From positions 8,866,001-8,930,000 of the forward strand of contig OY969916.1 in assembly GCA_963704535.1 (NCBI GenBank): a stretch of 64,000 nucleotides of DNA, written 5' to 3'. The notes below the pieces were generated by a model. That model searched no databases. It had not been told where the DNA came from and worked only from the letters and a program-made list of their open reading frames with translations. Made by a program: the position numbers and the translations under genes. Of the stretch, positions 19,471 to 27,921 are shown piece by piece. This stretch comes from G963704535 sp963704535 (GTDB lineage Bacteria; Chloroflexota; Chloroflexia; Chloroflexales; Roseiflexaceae). Position 1 is the first letter of the stretch; every line of letters begins with the position of its first letter.

Positions 19471-19839
19471 TTACCAGCGGCTGCTGGACCGGCGCTGCTG
19501 CTGGAAGCAATCCGAGCAGTAGACCGGCTTGTCGCCGCGAGGCACGAAAGGCACCTGGGCATCCTTGCCGCAGGATGCACAGGTGGTCGTGTGCATCTCG
19601 CGGGGGGCGCCGCCGCCGTAGCCACCGCTGCTGCGGCCGCCGCCGAAGCCGCCGCGGTCACTGTAGCTGTCGCGACCGCCGCCGCCGCCGCCGCCCGACT
19701 TGCGCGCCTGGCGGCAGCTGGGGCAGCGAGTGGGCTCGTTGGTGAAGCCCTTCTGAGCGTAGAACTCTTGTTCGCCCGCCGTAAACACAAAGCTCGTCCC
19801 ACAGTCCCTGCACGTGATGGTCTTGTCCGCGTAGCTCAT
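19471..19839 (-). CDS. Double zinc-ribbon protein with Gly/Arg/Ser-rich linker
   Basis: 122 aa. Two C-x2-C zinc ribbons: CRDCGTSFVF...RCPSC at residues 10-50 and CASCGKDAQVPFVPRGDKPVYC...C at 85-112, ending QQQRRSSSRW. They match the small zinc-binding proteins whose C-terminal half is the CxxC_CxxC_SSSS domain. The linker is Gly/Arg/Tyr/Ser-rich, RGG-like and probably disordered, suggesting RNA or DNA binding (inference). Start at 19839 chosen for AAAGGAG 10 nt upstream; the ATG 9 nt earlier would be too close to it. Confidence 0.8.
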   Translation of the reverse strand: MSYADKTITCRDCGTSFVFTAGEQEFYAQKGFTNEPTRCPSCRQARKSGGGGGGGRDSYSDRGGFGGGRSSGGYGGGAPREMHTTTCASCGKDAQVPFVPRGDKPVYCSDCFQQQRRSSSRW

Positions 19840-19995
19840 CGCTCGCATACTCCTTTGGTAGAGAAATTTCCTATTGTCCATTAGGCTTGGGAACCGATGA
19901 GCTGTGGAACACACGTCCTGGGCGGCAGGAGGGATCTGAGGCATCTCGTGGAAACCAAACCATCTGAACATGTTTTGAATATACCATGTATCGTG

Positions 19996-21034
19996 TCAAA
20001 GTGCAAGAGGACTTTTGTCCCTGCGCGCCAGGGAACCTGGGATTCGCGCGCAGCGAAGGGACACTACGCGCTGCTTTCGGTCGATGACGGGCGGGGCTTG
20101 CCGATCGGCTCGTCCGAGTTCCTGCGGCTGGTCTACCATCTCGGAGGATCGATCGGCCAGCGCAACCGGGGGTACAGGCTCGGCAGTGGGCGGCAGCGGG
20201 CGGCGGTGATTGAGGTACAGCCCCACCAGGCCGCCGACGATCAGCAGCAGGCTGACGATCTGCGCGGTGCGCAGCGCGCCCTCGCAGGAGCCGCCGACAC
20301 CGTTGGTGCAGAGGCTGTCGGTGCGCAGCCCTTCGATCCACAAGCGACCGATGCCGTAGTAGATCGCGTAGAAGAGCGCGATATTGCCGGTGCGCAGCCA
20401 GCCGCGTAGCCGCCGCTCGATCCACAGGAGCAGGCCCACGCCGGCCAAGTTCCAGGCCGACTCTGTAAAGGAACGTCGCATGGAAGAGTGTGGTGTCCTC
20501 TGGGTAGCGGGCCATATCGTTGTAGGGCGGCAGCCGGTGCTCTGGCGCGATCTTGACGCCAAAGCCAAGGTCGGTCGGCCGGCCGTAGGCTTCCTGGTTG
20601 AAGAAGTTGCCCCACCGGCCGATTGCCTGCGCCAGGAGAAAGCCGGGCAGCGTGATGTCGAGCCACTCGATAAACGGCAGCTTGTTGCGCCGGGTGTAGA
20701 TCAGCGCGGCCGTAATCGCGCCGATCAGCGCGCCATGGATCGCCAGGCCACCGGTCTGGGGGTTGATGATGTACATCAGCGGCTTGCCGGCAAACTCCTG
20801 CCACTGGAAGGCGACGTAGTAAGCGCGTGCCCCGATGACGCCCAGGAGCATCCCGATTAGCAGGAGATTCCACATATGTTCCGGGTCGTAGCCGCGGCGC
20901 TCGGCGCGCCGAGCGGCCAGCCATGCGGCCAGCATAGCACCGCCGACGATCAGCACGCCATACCAGCGTACCTGGAGCGGAAAGCCGAAGATCAAGGTAT
21001 TGATAAGAAAGGGATCGTCTGGAGGATACATCAC
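19996..21034 (-). CDS. lgt: Phosphatidylglycerol:prolipoprotein diacylglyceryl transferase, frameshifted
   Basis: About 345 aa after joining. Transfers diacylglyceryl from phosphatidylglycerol to the lipobox Cys of prolipoproteins, the first step of lipoprotein maturation in the cytoplasmic membrane. Family features: FPLQVRWYGVLIVGGAM, the Lgt signature region GGLAIHGALIGAI and AIGRWGNFFNQEAYGRP. The frame shifts once near 20460-20475: TLFHATFLYE before, and LAGVGLLLWIERRLR...YYGIGRLWIEGLRTDSL after, complete the enzyme. The Pro-rich C-terminal tail is longer than usual. Lipoproteins in this window, such as the gene at 15699, would be substrates. Confidence 0.93.
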
Positions 21035-21158
21035 TCTTTTCCTGGTCGCGATCCCTGCGGCGAAGCAGGGGCGAGCTATGGGTGGATTTATGATCTACGG
21101 GTCGTGCCGCCGTATTGTACGCGGCGTGCCGGGGGCTGTCAATCGCGCCTGTGCGCGC

Positions 21159-21186
21159 TTGGATCTGGCGCGAGGCGTGGTACAAT
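21159..21186 (+). promoter_or_regulatory. Candidate promoter of the methyltransferase gene
   Basis: TTGGAT (21159-21164), 16-bp spacer, TACAAT (21181-21186); transcription would start about 30 nt before 21223. Confidence 0.5.
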
Positions 21187-21222
21187 GTACGCGATTTAGG
21201 ACCTGGCGTAGCGCGGTGCCCA

Positions 21223-21972
21223 ATGTCGATCTACAGCGATTATGCTCCATTTTACGATGGCAGCGGCCAGATTAGGTTCGCCGTGCTCATAAGCCAGTAT
21301 CTCGACGAGGTGCTGGCGCGCCACCCGGTCGGCGGTCGCCGCGCGCTTGACCTAGCGTGCGGCACGGGCACCCTGGCGCTGACATTGGCCGGAGCCGGAT
21401 GGCATGTCGTCGGGGTCGATCAGTCGGAGGAGATGCTGGCGTGCGCGCGGGCGAAAGCGGCGAATGCCGATCTCGCAGCTCGGTTGGCGTTTGTGCGCGG
21501 GGACCTGCGCGATCCGCAGCATGAGATGTTCGATCTGGTCACCTGCACCTATGACAGCCTGAACTACCTGCTCACGGAAGCGGATCTCGCGGCGTGCTTC
21601 GCGGGGGTAGCTAGTGTGCTGGTGCCGGGCGGGCTGTTCTTTGCCGATATGAATACGCGATACTTCCTTGAACATGATTGGGGAACGTGTGAAGTGCTTG
21701 AGCGGCCGGGGTTCATACAGGTGGCGCAGAGCCGATTTGACCCGCAGACGGCCTGCTCGACTATGATCCTGACCGGCTTTAGCGGGGACGATGCGAATGG
21801 ATACCAGCGCTTTGACGAGTCCCATATCGAGCGGGCCTACGGCATGGAAGTGGTGAGCGATCGGCTTGCGGCGGCTGGTCTGGTTGTCGAGGCCACCTAT
21901 GATCTGTTTCACCTTTCAGCCGGCCTATGCTCGCTCTCAGCGGATCGCCTGGGTAGCACGAAAGCCAGTTAA
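21223..21972 (+). CDS. Class I SAM-dependent methyltransferase
   Basis: 249 aa. Starts MSIYSDYAPFYD. Motif I is LDLACGTGTLALTLA, followed by VVGVDQSEEMLACAR (acidic loop) and DLVTCTYDSLNYLL (motif IV). This is the methyltransferase_25 type that acts on small molecules; substrate unknown. Divergent from lgt across a 190-bp gap containing a promoter. The stop is followed after 6 bp by a type C repeat element. Confidence 0.85.
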   Translation: MSIYSDYAPFYDGSGQIRFAVLISQYLDEVLARHPVGGRRALDLACGTGTLALTLAGAGWHVVGVDQSEEMLACARAKAANADLAARLAFVRGDLRDPQHEMFDLVTCTYDSLNYLLTEADLAACFAGVASVLVPGGLFFADMNTRYFLEHDWGTCEVLERPGFIQVAQSRFDPQTACSTMILTGFSGDDANGYQRFDESHIERAYGMEVVSDRLAAAGLVVEATYDLFHLSAGLCSLSADRLGSTKAS

Positions 21973-21978
21973 AAGTTA

Positions 21979-22096
21979 GACAAGGTTCTTTGGTGCTTTG
22001 CAGTTCGTGGAGAAAGGGGGTTTGAGGGGGCAGCCCCCTCAGTCTCCCCCCACTCACATTGTAAAGTCGAATGGCATCTTCCGAAACCTTGTCTCA
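21979..22096. repeat. Inverted-repeat element, type C (full length)
   Basis: Terminal repeats AGACAAGGTTCTTTGGTGC (left) and, from the right end on the opposite strand, AGACAAGGTTTCGGAAGATG. The core is GGTTTGAGGGGGCAGCCCCCTCAGTC. It fills the gap between the methyltransferase and asparaginase. Confidence 0.8.
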
Positions 22097-22118
22097 ATTC
22101 GTATTGAGGAGTACGTCG

Positions 22119-23084
22119 TTGAAAAAAGTTGTGATTATCACCACCGGCGGGACCATCGCGATGAAGCGCAGCCCGATGGTCGGCGGGGCAGTGCCGATGC
22201 TCAAGGGCGATGACTTTATCGCGCAGCTTCCGCGCATTGGGATCGAGTTGGCATTCGAGGAGTTTGTCAACCTGCCAAGCAGCCACCTGACGCCGGCGCA
22301 GGCGCTCGATCTCGGCCAGCGTGTCGAGGCGGCGCTCTCGGCGCCGGACGTGGATGGCGTGGTGGTAACACACGGCACCGATACGCTTGAGGAGACCGCC
22401 TATCTGCTTGATTTGACGATTAACTCGCCCAAGCCGGTGGTGGTCACAGGTGCGATGCGCACGGCGACGATGCCGGGGTATGACGGTATGCTCAACCTGG
22501 CGGCGGCCATCCGCACGGCGGCGGCGCCGGAGGCGCGCGGCCTGGGGACGCTGGTCGTGTTTAGTGAGCATATCTTCGCCGCATCGGAAGTGCAGAAGAT
22601 CCACTGCCAGGCGCCGGATGCGTTCGAGGCGCCCGGCAGCGGGCCGATCGGGCGAGTCGAGGGGGAGCAGGTCTGGGTGCGCCACCGCCCGCTACGGCGG
22701 ATGTACATTCCATGCTCGCGACTCGAAGAGATGGTCGACCTGATCAGGATCGGGCAGGGGTCCGGCGATCGGATGCTGCGCCATACGATCGAGGATGGGG
22801 TCGCGGGCGTGGTGATCGAGGCATTCGGCAGCGGGCGGGTGCCGCCGTGGTGGCTCCCGGCGATCGGTGAGGCGATCACCCAGCGAACTGCGGTGGTGAT
22901 CGCTACGCGCTGTAGCGCCGGCTCACTCTACGACGAGTATGGCTATGTCGGCGCCTACCACGACCTGCGGCGCTTGGGGGTGCTTTTCGCCCATCACCTG
23001 AGCGGCATCAAGGCGCGGATCAAGCTGATGGTCGCCCTCGGCGCCGCCCGCAAGCCGGAAGAGCTGCGTGGATGGTTCGTATGA
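22119..23084 (+). CDS. Asparaginase (type I/II fold)
   Basis: About 321 aa. Hydrolyses L-asparagine to aspartate and ammonia. KKVVIITTGGTIAMKRS carries the first catalytic Thr, and VVVTHGTDTLEETAYLLD the second Thr-Asp pair; GAMRTATMPGYDGMLNL is also conserved. I place the start at TTG 22119, because GAGGA lies 8 nt upstream and the protein then begins directly with the family N-terminus; the ATG at 22071 lies inside the repeat element. The GSLYDEYGYVGAYHDLRRLG region is typical of the C-terminal domain. Glutaminase side activity cannot be judged. Confidence 0.9.
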   Translation: MKKVVIITTGGTIAMKRSPMVGGAVPMLKGDDFIAQLPRIGIELAFEEFVNLPSSHLTPAQALDLGQRVEAALSAPDVDGVVVTHGTDTLEETAYLLDLTINSPKPVVVTGAMRTATMPGYDGMLNLAAAIRTAAAPEARGLGTLVVFSEHIFAASEVQKIHCQAPDAFEAPGSGPIGRVEGEQVWVRHRPLRRMYIPCSRLEEMVDLIRIGQGSGDRMLRHTIEDGVAGVVIEAFGSGRVPPWWLPAIGEAITQRTAVVIATRCSAGSLYDEYGYVGAYHDLRRLGVLFAHHLSGIKARIKLMVALGAARKPEELRGWFV

Positions 23085-23262
23085 TTGTCCGTTGTCCGTT
23101 GTCCGTTGTCAGTGGTCGCTACTGACTACTGAGAAACTGTTTCAAAAAAGGGGAGTTTGAGGGGCTTCCCCTCAAGAACCTCTTTCACCACAAAGCTCCA
23201 GTGACAAACGGACTTTTCAAACAGTCTCTGGCAACGGACAACTGACCACTAACAACGGACAA
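23085..23262. repeat. GTTGTCC heptamer arrays in inverted pair, split by a type A element
   Basis: Left arm has three to four GTTGTCC units then GTCAGTGGTC (23085-23116). Right arm has the complement (GGCAACGGACAACTGACCAC, 23229-23262). The arms flank the element at 23132-23228. The right arm reaches to within 2 bp of the coaX ATG, leaving no canonical ribosome site. Confidence 0.7.
23132..23228. repeat. Inverted-repeat element, type A (full length)
   Basis: Ends AGAAACTGTTTCAAAAAAG and, reversed from the right, AGAGACTGTTTGAAAAGTCC, around the core GAGTTTGAGGGGCTTCCCCTCAAG. It sits inside the heptamer inverted pair. Confidence 0.8.
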
Positions 23263-23264
23263 TT

Positions 23265-24035
23265 ATGCTATTAACGATCGATATCGGCAACACCAACATC
23301 AAGCTGGGCGTGTACGAGGGGGAGCGGCTGCTGGCCCACTGGCGCGTGGCGACCGAGCGGCACAAGCTGGCCGACGAGTACGCGGCGCTGATCGGCAATC
23401 TGTTTGGGCTGGTGGGAAGGGATCTGCGCTCGGTCGAGGGGTGTGTGGTGTCGTGCGTCGTCCCGCCGCTGACGGGGCAGTTTCGCGATCTCAGCCGGAA
23501 CTACCTGCATGTGGAGCCGGTGATCGTAGGCCCCAAGGTCGAGACGGGGCTGCGCTACCTGATCGACACCCCCGGCGAGCTTGGCTCCGACCGGATCGCG
23601 AACTCGCTGGCGGCGTATCGCAAGCATGGCGGCCCGGTGATCGCGATCGCCTTCGGGACGGCGACCGCCCTGGACGTAATCGTGGGCGACGGCGATTATA
23701 TCGGCGGGGCGATCGCGCCGGGGATCGGAATCTCGGCCGATGCGCTGTTTCGCCTGGCCGCCAAGCTCTACCAGGTCGAACTGGTGCGCCCGCCACGGGT
23801 GATCGGCAAGAACACGGTCCACTATATGCAGTCGGGCTTGATCCTGGGCTACGCCGGCCTGGTCGAGGGACTGGTGCGGCGCATCCACGACGAGCTGGGG
23901 GGCGCCTGCCCGGTGGTGGCGACCGGCGGCTTGGCCGAGGTCATCGCCGGCGAGACCGAGGCGATCACGGTGGTCGAGCCGTACCTGACACTGGAGGGGC
24001 TGCGGATGATCTACGCGATGAATTGTAAATCGTAA
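23265..24035 (+). CDS. coaX: Type III pantothenate kinase
   Basis: 256 aa. Phosphorylates pantothenate, the first step of coenzyme A synthesis. ASKHA-fold motifs are all visible: phosphate-1 DIGNTNIKLGVYEG, the PHOSPHATE-2-like IAFGTATALDVI, GSDRIANSLAAY (substrate/dimer motif), GGAIAPGIGISADALF and the adenosine region PVVATGGLAEVIA. Length is typical. The upstream 30 bp are heptamer repeat with no clear Shine-Dalgarno, so translation may depend on a weak GGA or on leaderless-like initiation. menG begins 2 bp after the stop. Confidence 0.95.
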   Translation: MLLTIDIGNTNIKLGVYEGERLLAHWRVATERHKLADEYAALIGNLFGLVGRDLRSVEGCVVSCVVPPLTGQFRDLSRNYLHVEPVIVGPKVETGLRYLIDTPGELGSDRIANSLAAYRKHGGPVIAIAFGTATALDVIVGDGDYIGGAIAPGIGISADALFRLAAKLYQVELVRPPRVIGKNTVHYMQSGLILGYAGLVEGLVRRIHDELGGACPVVATGGLAEVIAGETEAITVVEPYLTLEGLRMIYAMNCKS

Positions 24036-24037
24036 AT

Positions 24038-24773
24038 ATGACAGTGTTACCGCCACCTGAAGAAAAAGCGATCTATGTCGAGCGGATGTTCGCGCGGATC
24101 GCGGCCGGCTACGATCGGATGAACCGGGTGATGACTGGGGGATTGGATCGCGGCTGGCGTGATCTGGCTGCGGAGTCGGTGGCACCGCCGGCGGGTGGTC
24201 GTGTGCTTGACATCGGGACCGGCACCGGCGATTTTCTGCCGCTGCTCGCCGGCTGGGTGCCCGATGGGATGGTGGTCGGGGTGGACTTCACCGTTCCAAT
24301 GATGCAGGCGGGGCTGCCGAAGCTGGAGGGGTTAGAGAATCGGGCCGGCTTTGTCGGCGGCGACGCGCTGCGGCTGCCGTTTCCCGATGAGGTGTTCGAA
24401 CTCGATCACCACCGGCTTTACGATGCGTAATGTGACCGACATCACGGCCGCGTTCGGCGAGATGTGGCGCGTCGCCAGGCCAGGCTGCCTGGTCGCGTGC
24501 CTTGAAGTGGCGCGGCCACGCAGCCGGCTGCTCCAGTTGGGCCACCGGATGTATTTCGAGCGGGTGGTGCCGCTGCTCGCCCGCGCGCTCGGCGCCGATC
24601 CGACCGCCTACACCTACCTGCCGCAGTCGGCGCGCGCATTTCCCGACCCGGATACCCTGGCACACATGATGCAGGATGCAGGATGGAGCGAGGTGCGCTA
24701 TACTCTGCTTGGGATGGGTGCTGTCGCCGTACATATCGCCAGAAAGAGGGGAGCGGATAGGGGGAGCGGATAG
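24038..24773 (+). CDS. menG: Demethylmenaquinone methyltransferase (UbiE/MenG family), frameshifted
   Basis: About 245 aa after joining. Performs the SAM-dependent C-methylation that completes menaquinone. N-terminal VERMFARIAAGYDRMNRVMTGG, motif I VLDIGTGTGDF, then VVGVDFTVPMM. After a single-base shift near 24396-24405 the family sequence continues ITTGFTMRNVTDITAAFGEMWRV, where GFxxRNV is the COQ5/UbiE signature. MenG is preferred over UbiE because Chloroflexota use menaquinone (inference). It follows coaX by 2 bp, and a membrane protein gene begins 21 bp downstream, so the three probably share a transcript. Confidence 0.88.
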
Positions 24774-24794
24774 AGCGGATTTTGAGAGGCTTGT

Positions 24795-25757
24795 ATGGCT
24801 CGCTATGAAGAGGATGATGATCGCCCGCGCCGCTGGGGCGACGAGGACGAACCCGAGGAGCCGCCGCGCCGCCGTGACGACTCCCGGTCGTCGCGCCGTG
24901 ATACGCTGATGCAGCGGCGGCTGCGGCGGGCGCGCGGCGAAGAGGCCGAGGCCGACGACGACGATGACTACGACGACTACCCGCGGTCACGCTACACGCG
25001 CGCTCGTGACTACGATCGCCCGTACGGCGGATCGGGCAGCGGCTGCTCCGCCTCGGTCCTGTACCTGGTGCTGGGCGCGATCGCGGTCTTCATCGTGCTG
25101 GTGCTGCTAGGGCGCGAGTTCATCGGCGGCTTGGGCAGCCTGGGCGCGAATGTGCCGCAGCAGATCCGCGAGGTCGTGGCTACGCCCACGCCCACGATTC
25201 GCGACCGTGGCGGCACGATCCAGCAGATCCGCAGCCTCAACCGACTTGAGACTCAGAGCTACTCGGTCGAGCGGATCGTCGAGGCCAGCGTCGAGCGCGG
25301 CAACTTTCTGGATACCTTCCTGGGCGACCGGCTGCTGCTGATCGCGAGCGGGACGGTGGTCGCGGGGGTGGACCTGAGCAAGCTCCGCGAGGGCGATGTG
25401 ACGATCTCGGAGGATGGCGAGCGGATCACGTTGCGGCTGCCGCCGGCCGAGATCTTCAGCAAGGCGCTCGACAACGAACGCACGCGAGTCTACAACCGGG
25501 AGACGGGTATCTTGGCCGACCAGCAAAAGGACCTGGAGACTCAGGCGCGCCAGGAGGCCGAGAGCGAGATCTTGAAAGCTGCCTGCGAGGGCGGGATAAT
25601 GCAGAAGGCGGCCGATGAGGCGAAGCGCTCGATGGAGCAATTCCTCAAGCTGCTTGAGTTCGAGTCAGTTACCGTCACGACCACGGTCGGGCCGTGCATC
25701 GCCCCCGCGACGGTGCCGATGCAGCCGACGGCGGCGCCGGCGCAGACGACACCCTGA
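24795..25757 (+). CDS. DUF4230 membrane protein
   Basis: 320 aa. The first ~75 residues are highly charged and likely cytoplasmic (runs of Asp, Arg and Pro). One transmembrane helix follows (SASVLYLVLGAIAVFIVLVLL), then an extracytoplasmic DUF4230 domain with a pre-domain QQIRSLNRLETQSYSVERIV, LLIASGTVVAGVDLSKLREGD and a long C-terminal helix (LADQQKDLETQARQEAESEI). The last 20 residues are Pro/Thr/Ala-rich. The function of DUF4230 is unknown; related proteins occur in many bacteria as single-span proteins. Probably the last gene of the coaX-menG unit, since a repeat array follows. Confidence 0.82.
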   Translation: MARYEEDDDRPRRWGDEDEPEEPPRRRDDSRSSRRDTLMQRRLRRARGEEAEADDDDDYDDYPRSRYTRARDYDRPYGGSGSGCSASVLYLVLGAIAVFIVLVLLGREFIGGLGSLGANVPQQIREVVATPTPTIRDRGGTIQQIRSLNRLETQSYSVERIVEASVERGNFLDTFLGDRLLLIASGTVVAGVDLSKLREGDVTISEDGERITLRLPPAEIFSKALDNERTRVYNRETGILADQQKDLETQARQEAESEILKAACEGGIMQKAADEAKRSMEQFLKLLEFESVTVTTTVGPCIAPATVPMQPTAAPAQTTP

Positions 25758-25760
25758 GCC

Positions 25761-25845
25761 GATGACAAGATGACAAGATGAAGGGGTGAAAGGGTGACGA
25801 GATCACGCAACACTCAACACGCGTCATGTTTCACGTTTCAAGCAT
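25761..25845. repeat. GATGACAA and AAACGTG-type word array
   Basis: Starts with two to three GATGACAA units, then GGGGTGAAAGGGTGA and ACGCAACAC/TTTCACGTTTC words shared with arrays at 29129, 40740 and 41856. It fills the DUF4230-era gap. Confidence 0.55.
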
Positions 25846-25862
25846 TACGATGAGCGGATAGA

Positions 25863-27236
25863 ATGATACAAGTCTCTTTTGACCCCGACGCTGGGACGCT
25901 ATACTGGTATTTCACCGAGCTGATGGCCGGCAGCACGGCGGGCGAGGGTGAGTGCGACGGCACGCTGTTGCTGGATGCCGAGGGGCAGGTGATCGGCGTC
26001 GAGCTGGAGTTGGACGAGAGTATCACCGTCGCCGACCTGGCGCTGGCGTTAGCGCATCCACAGGTGCGCTACGATCAGGGCGCCTTCCTGCTGACGCTCC
26101 TGGCGGTCGATGAGGAGCCGGCTGAAGTGCAGCCGCTGCATGAGCCGCTGATCCTCGACTTCGACGAGGATGGGCAGCTTCAGGGCTGCGAGCTGGTGGC
26201 CGCGCCGGAGTTTGGGCTCGCCGAGCGGCTGGCACGTCTTCAACCGTTTATGGTGTCGCTTGAGGACGAGCCAGTGGTCCATGGTCCGTTGTCAGTTGCA
26301 GAAGAGGATGAGCAACGGACCACTGACCACGGACCATTGACAACGGACAATTTCCGCTCCGGCTTTGTCGCGCTGATCGGGAAGCCGAATGTGGGCAAAT
26401 CGACTTTGCTCAATGCGCTGGTCGGCCAGAAGGTCGCGATCGTGTCGCCGAAGCCGCAGACGACCAGGATGCCGATTCGCGGGATTCTGACGCGCCCGGA
26501 CGCGCAGATCATCTTTGTGGACACACCGGGCATCCATGACCCGCGCACCAAGCTTGGCTCGTTTATGGTCGACCAAGCGCGCCGGGCGATCCCCGACGCC
26601 GACGTGGTCTGCCTGGTGGTCGATATTACGGTGCCGCCGGGCCGGCTCGACCGGCGCATCGCCGTGCTGGCCGGTAAGGGGCGCGCGCCACGCATCCTGG
26701 TGCTCAACAAGGTCGATCAGCGCAACCCCAAGGGCCAGGAGTACCTGGAGGCGTACCGGGGGCTCGGTGACTGGGATATGGAGTTGGCGGTCTCGGCGCT
26801 GCTCAAAAAAGGGCTGGAGACGCTGCTCGACGAGATCGTGCAGCGGCTGCCGCCCGGCCCGGCGCACTACCCGGAGGACCAGGTCTCCGACCAGAGCATG
26901 CGCGAGCACGCGGCCGAGCTGGTGCGTGAGCAGGTGCTGCGCCACACCGAGCAGGAGGTGCCGCACGGCGTCGCGGTCGAGATCGAGGAGTGGGAGGAGA
27001 AGGAGCAGGCGATCTATATCCGTATGACGATCTACGTCGAGAAGGATTTGCAGAAGGGCATTTTGATCGGCGCCGGAGGGGTGATGCTGAAGCGGATCGG
27101 CAGCGGCGCGCGCCAGGGCATGGAGGTGGCGCTGGGGCGCACGGTCTACCTGGATCTGTGGGTGAAGGCGCGGCCGAACTGGCGCGATGACCCCTCGTCG
27201 TTGCACTGGCTGGGCTACAGTGGGCGAAATCGCTAA
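25863..27236 (+). CDS. era: GTPase Era with an N-terminal DUF2283-like extension
   Basis: 457 aa, about 150 longer than normal Era (~300). Residues ~1-130 contain two DUF2283-like units (IQVSFDPDAGTLYWYF...GQVIGVELE and LILDFDEDGQLQGCELVA). A repeat-encoded linker covers ~137-161 (see 26277). From ~165 it is canonical Era: G1 GKPNVGKST, G2 region PQTTR, G3 DTPG, G4 NKVD, then the C-terminal KH domain with GILIGAGGVMLKRIG and the ending WRDDPSSLHWLGY. Era binds the 3' end of 16S rRNA during 30S assembly. The fusion sits in one uninterrupted frame. Role of the extension unknown. Confidence 0.92.
   Translation: MIQVSFDPDAGTLYWYFTELMAGSTAGEGECDGTLLLDAEGQVIGVELELDESITVADLALALAHPQVRYDQGAFLLTLLAVDEEPAEVQPLHEPLILDFDEDGQLQGCELVAAPEFGLAERLARLQPFMVSLEDEPVVHGPLSVAEEDEQRTTDHGPLTTDNFRSGFVALIGKPNVGKSTLLNALVGQKVAIVSPKPQTTRMPIRGILTRPDAQIIFVDTPGIHDPRTKLGSFMVDQARRAIPDADVVCLVVDITVPPGRLDRRIAVLAGKGRAPRILVLNKVDQRNPKGQEYLEAYRGLGDWDMELAVSALLKKGLETLLDEIVQRLPPGPAHYPEDQVSDQSMREHAAELVREQVLRHTEQEVPHGVAVEIEEWEEKEQAIYIRMTIYVEKDLQKGILIGAGGVMLKRIGSGARQGMEVALGRTVYLDLWVKARPNWRDDPSSLHWLGYSGRNR
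26277..26351. repeat. GGTCCGTTGTC-type inverted repeat inside era
   Basis: TGGTCCATGGTCCGTTGTC... faces ...GCAACGGACCACTGACCACGG and GACAACGGACAAT. These are the same words as the intergenic array at 23085-23262. It is in frame and encodes the linker between the DUF2283-like part and the GTPase. Confidence 0.75.
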
Positions 27237-27281
27237 TATTCTACTGCATCCGCTGGCACTCTTCTTGCGTACTTTATGATA

Positions 27282-27396
27282 AGACAATGTTTTGGGTGGC
27301 GCCATTCTACTTTATAGTGTGGGTGAGAGGAGACTGAGGGGCTGCCCCCTCAACCCCCTTTTTCCCAAAACTGTAAAGCACCACAGAGCCTTGTCT
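27282..27396. repeat. Inverted-repeat element, type C (full length)
   Basis: Ends AGACAATGTTTTGGGTGGCG and, reversed from the right, AGACAAGGCTCTGTGGTGC; core GACTGAGGGGCTGCCCCCTCAACC. It abuts a type A element that begins 1 bp later. Confidence 0.78.
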
Positions 27397-27397
27397 A

Positions 27398-27498
27398 AGA
27401 AACTGTTTGAAAAAGGCATTGTCTCGCCTACGATCCGTGGTGGAATGGGGATTCTTGAGGGGCGACCCCCTCAAACTCCCCCTTTTCAAACAGTCTCT
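27398..27498. repeat. Inverted-repeat element, type A (full length, best conserved ends)
   Basis: Terminal repeats AGAAACTGTTTGAAAAAGG and (reversed) AGAGACTGTTTGAAAAGGG, with one or two mismatches over 18 bp. The core is ATTCTTGAGGGGCGACCCCCTCAAAC. Together with the type C copy it fills most of 27237-27658, where no gene is visible. Confidence 0.82.
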
Positions 27499-27658
27499 AA
27501 GGAACCAAAACAGCGTGCTGTAACGTTTATAGTGTGTAGTACTGAGATTCGCTAGGACGTTTCGCCTATGGACGTGCGGGCGGCATCCTGATATACTTAA
27601 ATGCAACCGCCGCATCCCTGACAGGGCGGCAGCGCTAAAGCTTGAAGGAGTGGTTATC

Positions 27659-27790
27659 ATGGAGATTGTTGTTCTGCTAATGTTCGTCGCGCTGGTTGTT
27701 GCGCTGACGCTTCGTGGGATTGAGGGTCGACGGGTTGCGGTGCGTGTTCCCGCGCGGATCAATCAGCCGCGCATGACACGCCGGCGCTAA
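27659..27790 (+). CDS. Small single-span membrane peptide, 43 aa
   Basis: Too short for routine gene calling. MEIVVLLMFVALVVALTLRG forms one hydrophobic helix, followed by a strongly basic tail (many Arg, ending MTRRR). GAAGGAG lies 8 nt upstream of the ATG, and a clean intrinsic terminator follows 66 bp after the stop. Codon use (GTT, GCG, CGC) resembles the neighbours. No family recognised. The helix-plus-Arg-tail shape fits a small membrane regulator or a type I-toxin-like peptide; that is inference only. Confidence 0.55.
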   Translation: MEIVVLLMFVALVVALTLRGIEGRRVAVRVPARINQPRMTRRR

Positions 27791-27855
27791 CAAAGCGGAA
27801 GAGCACAGGTCGCCGGTTCTACGGCACTTCTGCGATAATCGAAAACGAATTGACC

Positions 27856-27889
27856 AAGCGAGGGCGGATACCGCCCTCGCTTTGTTGTC
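27856..27889 (+). terminator. Intrinsic terminator upstream of rlmN
   Basis: Perfect 12-bp stem AAGCGAGGGCGG / CCGCCCTCGCTT (27856-27867 with 27871-27882), 3-nt loop, then TGTTGTC. Its tail overlaps the rlmN -35 box. Confidence 0.75.
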
Positions 27890-27914
27890 GCCGTGACAGC
27901 CACCATGCTATAAT
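27885..27914 (+). promoter_or_regulatory. Promoter of rlmN, predicting a leaderless or near-leaderless mRNA
   Basis: TTGTCG (27885-27890), 18-bp spacer, consensus TATAAT (27909-27914). The ATG at 27922 lies about where transcription should start; the next in-frame ATG (27934) would have a 12-nt leader and no good ribosome site. Confidence 0.55.
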
Positions 27915-27921
27915 GCCGGCC

